Source: Acanthaster planci (Eukaryota > Echinodermata > Asteroidea > Valvatida > Acanthasteridae). From it: DNA of 64,000 nt. The notes under the pieces are model-generated. The model saw nothing but the letters and a program-made list of their open reading frames with translations. It was not told the DNA's origin and did not search any database. The stretch lies in NCBI RefSeq assembly GCF_001949145.1, contig NW_019091499.1:588785-652784 (forward strand), given 5' to 3'. A program made the translations under genes and the position numbers. Numbering within the stretch: the first letter of the stretch is position 1; every line of letters starts with the position of its first letter. This document shows, one piece after another, positions 36,045 through 60,134 of this stretch.

Positions 36045-36568
36045 ACTTAAAGATGGTTTCCTCGTTTTACGTATCTAAAAAAAAATCACGGAAATAAAAG
36101 TTTATTCGAAACAAGAAAATCATAGATTGAGCATTTTCATTTATTCTTTAGCCTCTTCACGCGTTACCGCGTATAATCATTTCAAAACCTTTGTTTTCAA
36201 TCGACCGACCCTCGTCCGAGGCCAAAGCGATTTAATAACTGTAGATTTAGAAAGGGACAACCTATTTGTAGTTTATTTTATGAGAAATGTCAAATTACGT
36301 CTTTAGGTGCACACACATAAAGAATCAGCACGTGGAAGCGCTAGCCCCGTGTACTCTTTTTGTACCGTATAACTATTATTGACTGTCATCTAAAACTATA
36401 CGCATGGGAAGTCAGGCTGCGATAGCGTACTCTCTCAGTGTCTTCACTGCACATTAATTAAATGCAGGGCGGGGATGCAAGTTTCAGCCTGCCAATAAAA
36501 AGGCATGGTGGAACTCTCGTACCACACGGACTGAAGACAGCAGCCGTGGAAACGACACCATTACAAAG

Positions 36569-36812
36569 ATACAAGAGAACTGTGGGAGACTGCGCCGTCA
36601 TCTATAAAATCTCGGCGTTGCAGACGCCCACCAATGACTTCATCTTTCATCAAGCTGTTCTTATTTCCATGCCTCTAGAATGATTCTCCTTCCTTCCTCC
36701 TTGCTCCTACAGAGTGAAGTTTTGCTGCCCGACAGCGTTTTGGGCGACTTCGTCTCAATGACTTCATCGTCAGTGTTAATTCCTGTGAATCTGTGGTGTT
36801 CGTGTAGGCCAC
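36569..36812 (+). pseudogene. Decayed GPCR fragment related to the gene at 55231
   Basis: This region aligns with the 5' third of the intact GPCR. It keeps CTCGGCGTTGCAGAC, ACCAATGACTTCATC and CAAGCTGTTCTT, and then CTACAGAGTGAAGTTTTGCT. Translation of the first part gives YKISALQTPTNDFIFHQAV, against CKVSAMQTRTNAFIFHQAV in the gene. A deletion removes most of TM1, a TAG/TGA follows TM2, and the frame is lost. It matches the gene from the end of TM1 to about TM3 only. It is a dead or truncated paralogue, which implies a local GPCR family. Confidence 0.75.
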
Positions 36813-38009
36813 CTCTTTTCGAGTGACTATACCGCTTAATGCACGAGCACTGACCGATAAACAAGGCGTATCAAAATAAAGGAAACCCAAATTCCACCAT
36901 AATTTATAGGAAAACTGCAGATTTCATAATTGAGCATTACACGTATATGTCTCCAGAAAAGCTTGAGTATCTCCTTTCACACACACATTCAAAAGCGCAT
37001 TGAAATGTGTATCATCTACTGTACTGTATAGTGTATGCTAACTTGTCACAGTACAGATTTCACCTGCTGGTCAACGATGCAATGTTACTCGTTCAACCGT
37101 GACATTGGGCCCAAGATCAAGGTGTCACTGGAAAAAAGACATTCAGGCCTTTCTGGGAACATGCTTATATTTTGATACGCCGTGTACTTAACAAAAATAA
37201 GGATGAGTTACACCCCCCCGTCTCAGAGAAGACCCCCTTTTGTGCCCAGTGTCTCAAGGACCATTAGCTCGCGTCTGCTTGATATGAGAAGCCGAGAGTA
37301 CAAATGTACATTATGCGGACCATAGTTTGCTCATCACTCACTTCCAGGTTTCCGCATGTGCAGTCAAATGAATAACTCAAACTGCACAGCGCAGGCAAAA
37401 GCGTGAAATTTTCGAGCACTCATGACAACGGAGTTGCATGTTCCTCGAACACTGGTCGGAATATCTTCTTCCAGTGACACTTTCCCTACCCACTCTACGG
37501 ATCACTGCCACCGATCGGGTCTGCATTATTAACATTGATATGCCGTCTCATGGCATGTTTCGTCGTAACGAGGGGGGCATTAGTCCACAGCTCAAGAAGC
37601 AAAGCAAAAACTCAACAAAACTAATTAAACACAATATTTTGGAGACGTTCTGTACGTTTAATAAAATAGATTTCATTTACACTATACATGTAATTCCTTT
37701 CTGACTTTAATGTCTAGTACTCTAACATCTAAACACCCAATCATTAAAGTTACCAGTAAGGACACCGCACATATTATATTTACCAGATATGTTCTCAAGA
37801 TATTAAACAAGGAACACATTGACGGTCCAGCAAGGCATTTTCAAGCTGAACCAATCTGTTTTGAACGACCGGGGGGCCTCCTAAAGCAGAAACCGATGAG
37901 AGGACAGGGGAGGAGTATACAAAAGGTAGAGGCCCAAATCCCTGATACACTGTATGACAAAATGAGAACTGTTGATGAACACGAGAGTAATTTCTTTGTG
38001 TCACTGAAC
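36813..38009. other. Intergenic sequence downstream of PRMT6
   Basis: I see no supported gene or clear repeat here. Short ORFs at 37438-37704 and 37710-38030 are on the strand opposite PRMT6 and show no family features. Confidence 0.5.
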
Positions 38010-47978
<9,969 letters not shown>

Positions 47979-48002
47979 AACTAAAACAATCTCAGACTCC
48001 AT

Positions 48003-51000
48003 ATAAAAGCAACATCAATCCATGTTTATTGATCAGCATGTTCAGCTCGGCAAAACCTGCAAATTCAAGAACAAAAATGTACACGTAAGAAAAAAAATAG
48101 ACCTACTAGGCTAATACCTACATGTACATGTAGATCTCTGGGCACCACAGCATACAGAAAATGAATTGAAACTGAAGGTGTACATGCAATGAGATGGCAG
48201 TAAAATGGGCCTGTTTGGCACAACCTTTGCAAGTTAACAGGGTATTTTAATAGCTCTTGCAAGGCAATATTCATCAACAAGTTCCAAACTAACAGGCGAA
48301 ATTTCATACGACATGTCGCGGCCGTCGTGTAGCTGTGCCTTATGGTACATGCCACACTGTATCTGCTGCGAGCTGAAGTGCACCCTCACTGGCGAAAGAA
48401 AGACGGATGGTACTAAGTTTTTCAACCGGGTTCTTGCATGCATTTGGCGTGCACGCTTAGATTGCATATTTCACACTAAAGGTGCCGTTCCCCATGTGCA
48501 TCAACACATGCGCCAAGCATCGTGTATATCCGTCAAAATCGCTCCTCAAAATCGGCAATTTTGACGGTCTGATGCAATGTACAGGTGTGTAAGATTAATG
48601 GAATTGATACTTGTGTCTGTGAAAATGAAACGTGTGAACACATCGCAACGTACCCCAAAAAACATACATACATATGTATATGGAAAAAGGTGCCTTATAT
48701 GTGTTGCACGTACTCAGAGTCAAACGCGCATAAACTTGCACTCTTATGCTGTGAGTGCGTACCAAAGACAGACATATTTAAAAACAAATAGACCGCCAGT
48801 CTTGTGTGTAAAACCGTGATTTTGAAAAGTATGGGCAAACTATGGATGAAATGATGGATGGCAGCGTTCAGTGCACATTACGTGTAGCACACTTGCATTG
48901 CCTGCATTAATTTACCATGTTTATACATGTGTATGTGCTCCCAAAATATATCTGTTTTGCTCTTCGGAACTGCTGCATATGTATCTCTTCTTTTCAAATT
49001 TTGCAAATGCAAATGTTGTATTGAATCAACATGGGTCAGGTTAAGTAAACTAAATAGAAGATTTTTTTTACAATTGGAACACGGCTTCATGTAATTTTTG
49101 GGCTGGAATTCTTAAACTGTGCGTTAATTCCTATATACCGAGGGGTAAATTAGTTTTTAATTTAGTCAGACGCTGCACAGATCATGGAATACTCCTGTAG
49201 TTTTGAATGGAACCTGGTGATCTATGCATTTATGTCTGTGGTACCGTACCTACATGCAGTGACTGCCAATTTCATTTCAAAACATGCCCTCTTTTGTTCC
49301 TGCTCAAGAGTGGATTGCAGCACAAATCACGGCCAAAAATGGACCCAACAATGGACTTGACATGTAAATCAAATTTGTGAAAAACATGTAAAATAAAATT
49401 ATGCACACTTTCAAAAATAGCACTCAAAAGGCCCACAGCCATGACAGCTCAGTTTCCCCTTTTTCTGACAATTCCCTGAAAAATACATGTACATTAGTCA
49501 TGTCAAGTGTATAAGAATATATGTACGTATGCATTAGCATTATCATAATCAGCCTTATCGCTAATACGGCATGGGTGATTTTGCACGTTAGAAACATGAG
49601 AAAGGCACTGTGGAATGGACTAAAAGAGCAAACATTGGTCCTTTTTCCTTCCCACAATGCATTTCTACCATCCATTGTGCAAACTCAATTAAGGATAGCA
49701 ATACTAGCCTCATTGCCGCACACTAAGGCTTCATGTTAGGCTATGAGAAGAGAAGTTGCAGATTTGCATCCAACGCTTGTATATCCTGATGCCACTGCCC
49801 CGCACAAAATCATTATTTATACGAAAATTTGTAAGAAAAACAAAACCACAAAAGTCAGAGTTCCGAATCATCTAACAGCTGTATAAAACACCGTATTTTA
49901 GGGTTGAGTCAATTCAGACAGTTCACTTTATGAATATTCAACCTACAATTTGATTGAATATCTGAATATTCGGCTGCAATAACCAGCAGATTATTGATGA
50001 ACAAACCATAAACAAAATCAGTAGTACATTATGATCACTATAATAGCTTCTCACATCTAGGAGTATCTCCAGCAACAATTTAGCAAGATTCAAGAGATGA
50101 ACAACACTCCGAGCCCTGTTGAAAATGTTTGTTCCTTTTAATTTGTTTAATAATAAATAATTTACTTTTCAAATTGTTGTAAGATTTCTGACCCTTTTCA
50201 ATCTGCTTGAAACAAGCCTCCATAGTGCAATTTTTCTCATTTAAAACAAAAGAAAGTTTTCTCTTCCTTTTCATGAATTTTGCATTCAAATATTCAAATT
50301 CAAAAACTAATATTTGAATATTGGCACAGCACTACCATTATTTATGCATCCTATACTTAGTCTAAGCCCAGTTTAGATGGCTTTCGTATACATGTCCAGA
50401 TGTCTGCTGCTTGAGCTGCAGCCGACCCACGTACATCTGACAGTTCGCACGTACGTGCTTAATATGTTTAAGGCCTATAGTATGTACATGTATGCTTTAC
50501 TGCAGGTCTTTTTCGTTTTGGAGGAGGGCCTAGACCCATAAACAGGGCCTGACGTATACTCCTTTGTCATATACTGGGCCCCTGTCCTTATTGATAGTGA
50601 TTTCTTTTGTCAAATGTTAAGTCGGACCAAATTCGTCCGGAGTGGTGAAAACACCAACTGAAGGCAACTTTTTTTCCTTCAAACGAGGAAAAGGCAAGTT
50701 TTCTGCAAATAGCAACCTGGGGAAAATTACATACATGTACAGCAGCAGCGTAAGTAGTGAACACACCGATGCAATTTCAGCTCATAAGATCCAGCAGATG
50801 TCTGATAATATCCCCAAACATCACGGACATGACGGATGAACTTGAAAGAAACCACTATCAAAATTAATCAGTACAGGGCCCAGTATATGGCAAAGGAGTA
50901 GGCCTAGGCCTATACAGCTACATGTATACATGTACATATACCCTACCCCCCCTCCCAGCCCAGAATGGGGTCCGACGTTCGCAGGCTCCGCTCCCACGAA

Positions 51001-54000
51001 CCTAGCTAGGCCTACTTGAAAAGTTTCCGTAATCTGGTCATGGTCCCTATAAAAAAAGCTTTTTAATTATAGCTCCATGATAGGCCCAAAAATTTGGAGA
51101 TTGAAATGAATAGGCCCTCATACATGTCATAACAATAAAACTAGCCTATACCTCATGTGTTTTTGAAATTGTTAGGACGCAAATCTACAACTCCTATTCT
51201 CAATGACATGACCTTAAAATAAATAATTACAGACTTACATCATTCGCGTCCATCAATTCGTTGTCATTTTTCTGGGACTACGTGTAGGCGTAGCACAAAA
51301 CCTGACTAGTGGCTGAGGCCCTAGGCTACAGTACATATATATACAGATATATACAGGTATAGCATGGGTATAGTAAGTATGGAAATTGGAAACGTCTTGC
51401 GCACAGAAGTGGAACACGTGCAGTCTGAAACATAACAAATGAGGTCTAGCCCTATTCAGTTTAGCACGCATTGTATGTTACGCATTTGCTGCTGCTACCA
51501 GTCTGAAACGACGCCCTCTACTGACACCATGCGTTTCCCTTTGCTTCGCTCGTCGAGGGGTTATTTTTCTTTCAACAGCTAAAAGCTTTAAATTATCCGG
51601 TACACAATTATGACGGCAACACGGAGATGGCAGATAATTCGCCCCCCCCCCTGCTCGCACACGCAGTCTGCCCAATTAAGGGCCCGCTTTTGTAGTCTTC
51701 TTAATATGTTCCATTTTGGATTGTTAATTTAACATCCAGATTAGCAGACTGGATTGTACACTTCCAAGGAAGGCCCTCGCCATTGGTAGGGCGCAGTTGA
51801 TCAGTCTAGAAGGAATTACATGCACCCACACATTAGGCCTAAACACGCTCTGCTTGCCGCACATTTTGTGCCTCTCTAACACCCGAAGGCAGGCGTGCTA
51901 ATTCATCCGTTTGTTTTCATAAATGTTACAGAATATTTCTAAATACAAACGTGCGATGACGAATTGGTTTGTTTTTATGTCGTTTATACCCATCGCTTTC
52001 GTAAAACAGGACAATTGTTATTAAGGCTTTCTTGGCTTCTCACTTCTCCCTGGATTGCATGCTGGATTTCTTCAAGATGAATGCCACAGAAACATTGTAA
52101 CGCTTTTAAATGTTTTCATGTCACCTTAGATCCTTCCCCCTTTTCCATCGTTCTCAACTGGTTATTTAATCCACTTATTTACAGACTTTTTCACGAACAT
52201 TAAGCCCACTGTAATGTTTTCGTATTAGTCTTAAATTTCATTGCTTCAGTTTGAACTAAACCACAGGCACTTTATAAACGGTTCCGCTACATTTCTCATA
52301 GGATTCTTTTATCAAATGAAAAACTAGACAGCCGTTTTAAGCAACAAAATTCCCCTTTTCCTTCATTCGTTTAAATGCCTACTTATGATGCTTTCGAAAT
52401 TTGTTGTAAATGCTGAACCCGCTACCGCGGCCGTGCAAAAACGTGAGACATGTACTGGAATTTTTAACGCATGGATGCCATTAGACCCTTTTCCTTGGGA
52501 GTGAATTTCTTCCACAGTTCCATCGATGATTTGGCTTGAGAGCATGGTGTTTCAATTTCATTCCCAGAAAGTGACAATTGAGTGTTGTCCTGCAGGAAAA
52601 TATAAAGTAGGGCACGTTACCTGAGGCTCGAGAGGCAATGTGATTATTCTCCACTAATGAATTCGGTTGGATGAAGAAAATGTCAAATGTAAAATGGCCC
52701 AGTATCTTAATTTAATTTATTTTGTTTACAAAGTAATCACTTCCTTTCCCTCTGGAAAATTTGAAAATAAATTTTCCCAAAATTGCGCTACATGTTTTCA
52801 GTGAGCAAGTTTGCATTCACAATTTGAACAGAAAAATCCCTAAAATGAAGATTGTCTCCCCAAAATAACATCACAGCAGCAACGCCCCGATCACTTAAAT
52901 CCTGCAGGTTTCAAAGAAGTGCAAGAGATGTACGAAAACTAGTTGACCGTTTTTTTTTTTTTTTAGTTTTTAGATCTTATGAAAAAGAAATATTTATTCT
53001 ACGTTGATGTCTTTCCATGCTTGTTCTGACAAACGGTTCAAAGGCCCTTTTATGTGACCATAGCTTTTCAGGAAGACACGTGTTTTTTCTCGTGGGTGCG
53101 TACGCCACTTCTTTGGAGAACTAGTATTATTATTGCAAGAAGTCATTTTGAATGAGTGTATTTCAAGAGCGACAGCGGACATGTAAACATCAGCAAGTCA
53201 AATATTTTATTTTCACTTAACGCATGGTTCCCTGAGAATATGCAAGAAGGATGCTTTGCTTTGCACTCGCATGAGCCGTGTAATAACGGAGATTGTAATC
53301 TCAAACAGGCTGTTACAAATAATAATGCAATGCATAAAGTATCACCAAATTAGTGGATACTGGTATTACAAATTGGCCGATACTGTATCATCAACCGATG
53401 ATTCATCATCAAACAAGACCGAGGGTGGAAAGTAATAACATTTTTGACTGAGCGACAATAAAATACCTGTCAACTGTTACTAAAAAAATCCTCTAACCAC
53501 TATAACGCATAACTTTCGACGGATAATGTATATAATGAACGCACCACAAATCTACTGATGGACTAGTATGTTGAACAGGTGTAAATGATATTAATTATGG
53601 AAATCGCTCAATCATTTTTGAAAACTAAATTCAATAAGCCACCGACACCACAGCTAAAAATGGAAGGTGCCTATTTCTGCATTGCTTATAATGTGGCTCG
53701 GTTCTCAATTTCAGAACTGTTTTGTCAAATTGTATCATCTGGGCTTCAAGGGAGAGATTTTCATTTGTTTTCAGAACACTTTCAGTATATCGGCTAAACT
53801 TTCAGTAATCCCTTTCGTCATGGGGTTTTCTGCAGCTAACAAAACAAAAGTGGGTCCTGATTATGAGAAAAGAGTGAGAAAAGATGTGGTGTTGATCAAG
53901 TATTCAAGTGTACGGACTCTTGAAATTCGTAAGAATTGTAGTTATACCCGCTTCCATATAGGACTCTCACCGAGTTCTCGGGATTCTCGGCCCGTCCATG

Positions 54001-55230
54001 TATCCCCCAAACGGTCGAGCGACTTGTGAAGGAGAAAATGAAAAAGCCTGGAAGCCTTTGCCTCCGCGTCGGCCATGCGTGAAAGCTCGATCATGTACTC
54101 CGCGGATAGTCCCAGCAGCAAAGTTAAACTTGCCGTCTGGCTAAGGTACTGTTGTTATTTGAAAACGGCAAGATATCCCTAGGGGGTTGAAGGGCCACAA
54201 TTGAACACCCAGTAAGTAATTCACTTTGGTTAATAATGCATCCGAGTTTGCTTTTATTTTTCATGAATGAAAGATTCTGGAAAGACAAACCAAAGGGCTT
54301 TAATTAAGGGCCATTATGGACAAATTCTCGTTAGTTAGTGAACTTTAAAGTTTGCTTAATTAGGTTAAAACAGCTAGTTTTGAAGTTTTTGAGTCTTATA
54401 ATTATGCCTAATCGGAAGCAGAAGGTCGAAGCACTATGTTACAAAGTGAGACCCCTCCTCTGTTCTATAATTAAAACTTAGAATCAAACTAATTGCTGCT
54501 ACTTGGTTCAAATAATAGACTTAGTGTGCTTTTATGCGGATTAGCTCAGTGAACGGGCATAAAAAAATTGAAAATGGCCAGTGCGAATTCAGTTTTTATT
54601 ACTGATTTGTTTTTCGCCTGCATGTTTTAAACTAGAATTTTGGTCCCATTTAGGCCATTTTAAACAATGAGACTATGCTATGGAGAGAGTTGTTAGACAA
54701 CAGTCAGGTTGAAAATAATTTTGTAACATAGTATTTTATGCTTTCTCACTGATTTTAATCACATAGGTTTTGCGTTTATGACCCATTTCGCACTGATAAT
54801 CCATTTTTCTGTCCGACTTTGATCACATCAGCGTTCCATTTTGGACTTCACTTCTCCATTACACTGGGCAGGCCTTTTGACAGGTAATTTGTCATAGTAG
54901 CAGAAATTACATAGTTGTTAAATTTAAAAAAATGAATCATATGTTGTGTATATGAAAATATGCATTTGTTGTTTTTCATCCAACTGCAAGATGCATTGCT
55001 TACTTGGAAAGGGCTTAATTACTGGGCGTCCATGGACGCATGGCGTCATGCATAATGGCGTCGGTGTGTGATTGTAATATCTCGGTGTCCATCAGGCAAT
55101 GAAATGCTGAGCAGAAACGTTTATAAGGGAGCCCTAAGCAGTCCTGTCTATTGCATCTATCGAGGCGCACAGTTGGGGAAGGGAGAGCTCGACAACTCAC
55201 ACAATACATTGACTGCTGGTGATTGAAGCT
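48003..55230. other. Gene-poor region between PRMT6 and the GPCR
   Basis: I find no supported coding exon in 7.2 kb. It holds a dispersed repeat copy (48498-48700), many ACATGTACATGT-type palindromes and AT-rich unique DNA. A TTTTATATGG run just upstream of the PRMT6 start is TATA-like. ORFs at 48065-48467, 49424-49675 and 53667-54029 show no domain or splice logic. Confidence 0.55.
48498..48700 (+). repeat. Dispersed repeat, copy B
   Basis: ATGCGCCAAGCATCGTGTAT, CCGTCAAAATCGCTCC, CGCAACGTACCCC and TATGGAAAAAGGTGCCTTAT occur in the same order as in copy A at 27367, diverged by substitutions and small indels. Confidence 0.45.
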
Positions 55231-56244
55231 ATGGAGCAGATACTGATTTTACGAATCTACAAGACGATTGTGGGAATCGCAGGAATCTTGGGCAACGGTC
55301 TGGTCTGTGTCGTCATCTGTAAAGTCTCGGCGATGCAGACTCGCACCAATGCCTTCATTTTCCACCAAGCTGTGGTGGACTTCCTTGGCTCTACACTAAC
55401 TCTTCTGCAGAGTGAAGTTCCACTGCCTGACCCCCTGCCCAACAGCTCTCTGGGTATCTTCATCTGCACAATCTGGAACAGTAACTTTGTACTGTTTCTC
55501 CTGTTCGTGATATCAACGTTCAACTTGTTGTCGTTGACCATGGAGCGGTATTTCGCCATCGTCCACCCATTCAAGTACCACGCCGCCTTCGCCACGCGTC
55601 CCTGGCTTAAACTCGGCCTGATCTTCGCCGGCTGCTGGCTCCTTGCGGTGGCCATCAAGTCTTACGTAGCTGTGATCTTTGAGTTCCCGAACGGTAAGTG
55701 TGTCGCCAGGGATATCCCCGGTTCGCAGGTCATGGGGATCCTGACAGCTGTCATGCAGTACGCATTGCCAGTAGTAGTAATGTTCTTCGCGTACATCCGC
55801 ATCAGCGTGGAGCTGAAGCGAGGAGCTGCGAGGGTAGGCCCAGCACCGATGGCCGCCAGCTCCGCTCCGACAACATCAAACGACGACGCTTCTCACTCAG
55901 CACCAGGTATGATGGAGTCCCTATTGAAGGCTAGACAGAATACCTTCAAGATGCTCCTGATTGTGTTCATCACGTTCGTGGTCTGCTGGACTCCAAACCA
56001 GTTCCTGTTCTTCATGTTCAACGCCGGGTGGGTAGTACACGACAAATGGTACTACCTGCTGTCTGTAGCTTTGGTGGCCACCAATTGCTGTGTCAATCCG
56101 GTCATCTATGCCTTCAAGTATCGCCAGTTTCGCAACGCTGTGCAAGATATGTTTGGGCGAAGACAACACAACCACATTGACCAACTGAATTCTATCTCAC
56201 TTCGCATCAAAACTAACGGCGCTATTAAAATCCTAAAGGGGTAG
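55231..56244 (+). CDS. Rhodopsin-family (class A) G protein-coupled receptor, intronless, 337 aa
   Basis: A seven-helix receptor in the plasma membrane that activates heterotrimeric G proteins. Starting at ATG 55231 (MEQILILRI, good context gaagctATGg), it shows TM1 GNGLVCVV (N22), TM2 AVVDFLGS (D50), Cys79 before TM3 paired with Cys157 in the second extracellular loop, and MERYFAIVHP (E105-R106-Y107) in place of DRY. It also has Trp136 in TM4, Pro180 in TM5, CWTPNQ (252-257) in TM6 and NPVIYAFKYRQF (N289-P290, Y293) in TM7/helix 8. The third intracellular loop is Ala/Ser rich. It resembles neuropeptide or orphan receptors of invertebrate deuterostome expansions; the ligand is not predictable. 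No introns, so a retrogene-type or lineage-expanded family is likely. A related pseudogene lies at 36569-36812. Confidence 0.93.
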   Translation: MEQILILRIYKTIVGIAGILGNGLVCVVICKVSAMQTRTNAFIFHQAVVDFLGSTLTLLQSEVPLPDPLPNSSLGIFICTIWNSNFVLFLLFVISTFNLLSLTMERYFAIVHPFKYHAAFATRPWLKLGLIFAGCWLLAVAIKSYVAVIFEFPNGKCVARDIPGSQVMGILTAVMQYALPVVVMFFAYIRISVELKRGAARVGPAPMAASSAPTTSNDDASHSAPGMMESLLKARQNTFKMLLIVFITFVVCWTPNQFLFFMFNAGWVVHDKWYYLLSVALVATNCCVNPVIYAFKYRQFRNAVQDMFGRRQHNHIDQLNSISLRIKTNGAIKILKG

Positions 56245-56724
56245 ATGGGACAGTACACAAAATCACAACGATAAAAATCGGGAGACATGACAAAAATATT
56301 CAACGTGAGACCAGTGACTTGTTAGCACTATCTTGTCTGTTTTATCATGGTGATGTAGAAGCTGTTATAACTCTACTTGGGTATATGTTTGTTTTGTTTT
56401 GTGTATTGGCACTTTAACTTTAACGGAGAGGAATATTTTGGCTTTTTTAGCACGTCTTAGCTTGATGGCACTCAACTTTAGAACGATCACCCATAGTTTT
56501 GACGATGAAAGGCCTTCTTTTAGCCACCAAAGGAAATTCGACCAACGAAACTATGTTTCCTCTTCCGTGCAAATGACTTGAAAAAATATCGACATTTTGC
56601 GGGACAGTTGCAGTTTCGAAACCGGCTCGCTACCCAGTTTGGGGGATGCAGCTTCACAGCTGCCAACGTTCAGGGCGAGGCGCGTGGATGAAGACAGAAA
56701 GAACTTGCAACCCTGAAGTTTCAA

Positions 56725-56730
56725 AATAAA
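56725..56730 (+). terminator. Candidate poly(A) signal of the GPCR gene
   Basis: AATAAA about 480 bases downstream of the stop codon is followed by an A tract. It is the first canonical hexamer in this 3' flank that I noticed. Confidence 0.3.
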
Positions 56731-58949
56731 AAAAAAATGAATCTTCCAGAATTATTCTGAAGTCTTTGTAACTACTGGACAATCACATCGGTGTTAACAC
56801 AGCAAAAATGTTTGAAATTTGTAACCTTATACAGTTTTTAAGATGTTTAGGCAACTAAGTTCTAAAACGGTCGAAATAATGCTTTTACTGCCTTCTGGTC
56901 ACAGTATGCAGAAACCATTCCATAACTGAAAAGAAATTTTGAATAACCTTTTACCAATGATCATGATCTTTGAAAACTTGGCTTTGTTTGAATTAACTGC
57001 CAAGCCATATGTATTATTTTACGGCTCATGAACAAAATCTGTGATTCATTGAAAGATGTATCACCGTGCTCGTTACAAGGTGCCAAAAATGGTAACTTGT
57101 CCGTTAGATTATAATTGTTAGCAGGGCTAAATTTCATAACTTACACAACATTTGGAGGTTTACGCTTAGATTAGGCTTGCAGCACGCTTTTAATAGCTAC
57201 ACCATCACATTTACTGAATATGGCTTTGAATGGTTATATCTGCAATTTCTTTAATTTGAAAAGGGTTTCTGACAGATGTTACTGGAGTTTTGTCGCGTTA
57301 TTGTCGACTGAAAATGAAAATGGGCTGTGTTTTCTATACCCAACCATTTTACCTGGAATTAATTGAATCACCATTGATGAGGCTTTAAAAGATCCTTGCC
57401 GCATCTACTAACATATATTGATTAATATGTCATATTATATTAACCTTTATGGAAAGTGGGATCCACAGAATTAATGAAAAATTATGTATTCTGTAATCTT
57501 CATAGTTCGGGGATAACTATAATTGGACATCAGTTTATTCTGTAATGTTCACAGTTCAGAGAAACTTCGCCTGTTCAAATCACAGCCTATTATTAAATCG
57601 AAAACAACAGATGGGTTTAATTAGAAAACTCAAGAAAAAAGGCACTTTTTGATTTTCTGTGCATTAGTGTGGACTGTTACGGTAAAGAGTGGCATTGGTT
57701 TTTCTCTGTGAAACTTATGTGTGCCTACACATGTACATGTGCAGTGGCGACGTGAAGCAAGAACAGTATAGTTCTACGCCACGGCACTCGCCAACCAGTT
57801 TTCAACTTATATATTACACAGTTGTATTTTTCAGCGACTCCATCTGAAGTTGTATGATGTAGGGAATCTTTTCAACAGAAATAACACAAGCCCGAAAATC
57901 TTAAAAACTGAGAGTCGATTAGTTGAATTAATTCGTCGTTGCATGAGTACGGTCATGACGCGACGGTGTCCAGAAACACAGAACTAATTACGTGAGATCT
58001 GACTAGACCCAAAACGCTAAAACCGGCCCGTTTGTCCACAGGGAACATCGAGGAATGAATCGGCTGATAGGTCAATGAACGACGCAGGGCTTGAAGTAGA
58101 TTTCATTGCGAGGACTGAAGTCGCTGTGCAAAACACTGATATTCAAGCGAAACTTTCAACCTGGCTTAATTACCAGATTACATCACGTAACAGGCCCTCT
58201 ATATATCCAGACTCTCTACAGAACTTGATTGAATCTCTAAAATTGGTCGATCTTTGCCTATAATTGTCTGAAAACGGATTAAAGCACTGGCCAAAAAGCA
58301 CTGCCTTCTAAGGACCCATTACCTTATAAGATTATCTGGCAACCACAACTTCTTAACTTGGGGCTTCAATCCTGGGGGATGGGGGGGGAGTATGTGTTTA
58401 CTCCTCCACTTTTTCACCGCGGAGATCAGCTACGGAGTAAACCCCTCCCCCCACACACACATTCTTGAGGCGAGAAAAATCTAAGGCAAAGTTGGAGAAT
58501 TTTTTCGAATTTCCAAACAACCAAAGTGTATTCATAAGCGCTAAAAATAGAGAAGAATTTCAGGTGTAAGTATACTTAGCAAAAATACAGTGACTATTTA
58601 GCCGTCGCCCGCTAATTCAATGAAGTCACGAGAGGGCGCAATAGAAATCGGCGTGCGCGGTATATGCTCGATCGAGTCCGCTATCGAGTTCTGCCGTCTT
58701 GGCCAAAGACTGGGGGAAGGCGGCTTTCAATATCAGTATATTGTGCGCGTGTACTTCATGGGCAACCCCCAGGGCTTCTCAACAATGCATTTTTCTCTCT
58801 TTCACTTCCTTTTTGGTAAATCTTATTGAAATTAAAAATACACTCTTTAACGCATTTCAATATTCTCTATTTTCTATATTTAAACGATGGAGAACGCTTT
58901 TGATGGTTTTTTTTTCTTCAGAAAGACACTTCCTTTTTTGGAGTTAAAA

Positions 58950-58971
58950 GGGTTTGTTCGACAACAAACCC
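58950..58971. repeat. Perfect 9-bp hairpin with CGAC loop
   Basis: GGGTTTGTT-CGAC-AACAAACCC is a perfect inverted repeat. No gene ends here, so a terminator role is not supported. Confidence 0.45.
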
Positions 58972-60134
58972 GAAATTAGCTCATAATAAATACTATATAG
59001 GAAAACTAACCAAAAAGTCATACAGCCATGTACTAGAACCTGAAATCACCATACAAAGAAAATTTGAAAAGGCATGGTTCAAGCACACTGTAAAAAAAAA
59101 ACAAATTTTAGAGCTTAAACACTTTCTTGTACGCACTTTTTCCACACGTTCAACCTCATGAAATGTGTTTGCCAATGCTTTTAAACGTTAAACGCTTTTC
59201 CGTGGTACATATTTAGCTTTTTGAAATCCGCTTAGCATTCGACACATTCCTAAACGCAAAACACTAAACATGTCGCGGTTAACCATGTCAAAAAAGTGGG
59301 AACCAAAGTGTGTTTAGAAATATGTTTAAAGGAATCAGGAAATAGAAAATTTTTATAAATTTTACTAAAAGCCCTTGAAATTGCATCTTTGGGTATCAAC
59401 CTCAGTTTAAAGTTTTGTTTTGCAATTCTAACCCATTTTTTATGCTTTTTTGGTTTTATGCTAATGAAAGTTTTCATATTCATGAGCAGAACTATGATGT
59501 CATCCAAGGCACTGAATGTCAATGTTGCACTGATTTGTGCACAGAAAATTTCTAGATTTTTTTAAACCACTGCTATGGCAGATTTCATTTTCTTCAGCAA
59601 TTTATAGCTGTAGAAAATAGTAAGTATATGGCAATAATCCAGCAAGAATTCTTTTCACAGAAATGTTTCCAGATAGCAAATTTGGGGTTCACAATTTGAA
59701 CATGAAAACATGCAACCTGAACCATGTCTTCCTCACTTGTCCAGAAATTCTTGATCAATTTTGACTGTTTGAAAAAGTGCACTGTTCAGTTCACGTAACT
59801 CAAAAAAATGTCAAACAGTCTTCATACATGGAAGAAGAGTACAGAGATACACAAAAAGTGACTCTAACAAAAATGTCATTTCCTGGATCCTTTTTAAAAC
59901 TCTATGTACTGCTATTTGCGAACTACAGTTCCAACTTTGGGCAGATGTTCTCACCTGTTCGCATGCGTACAGACCCACTCGAACCATCCGGCAACTCTAC
60001 GAGAACCCAGTCGTTGCCGTTGCTTGCATACCTCACAGTATTCATGGTCTCTGCCATTTTGCACAGTACTTCCATGCCCAAAGCGCCGTAGATAACCAGC
60101 AGTAAATCGCAGCTTGGGCCAATTTCATACAGCT

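Noticed and set aside
48065-48467. Minus-strand ORFs upstream of PRMT6
   Set aside because: They border a dispersed repeat and have no homology cues; they do not join to PRMT6 exon 1.
54536-54570. GCGGATTAGCTCAGTGAACGGGC, which looks like the 5' part of a tRNA
   Set aside because: No anticodon stem, T-loop (GGTTCGA) or matching acceptor end follows within tRNA length.
59943-60131. Minus-strand open stretch with a good donor (GALGMEVLCKMAE, DWVLVELPDGSSG)
   Set aside because: Its only acceptor lies at the edge of a MITE-like element, no partner exon was found, and other frames are also open. Kept as a question, not annotated.
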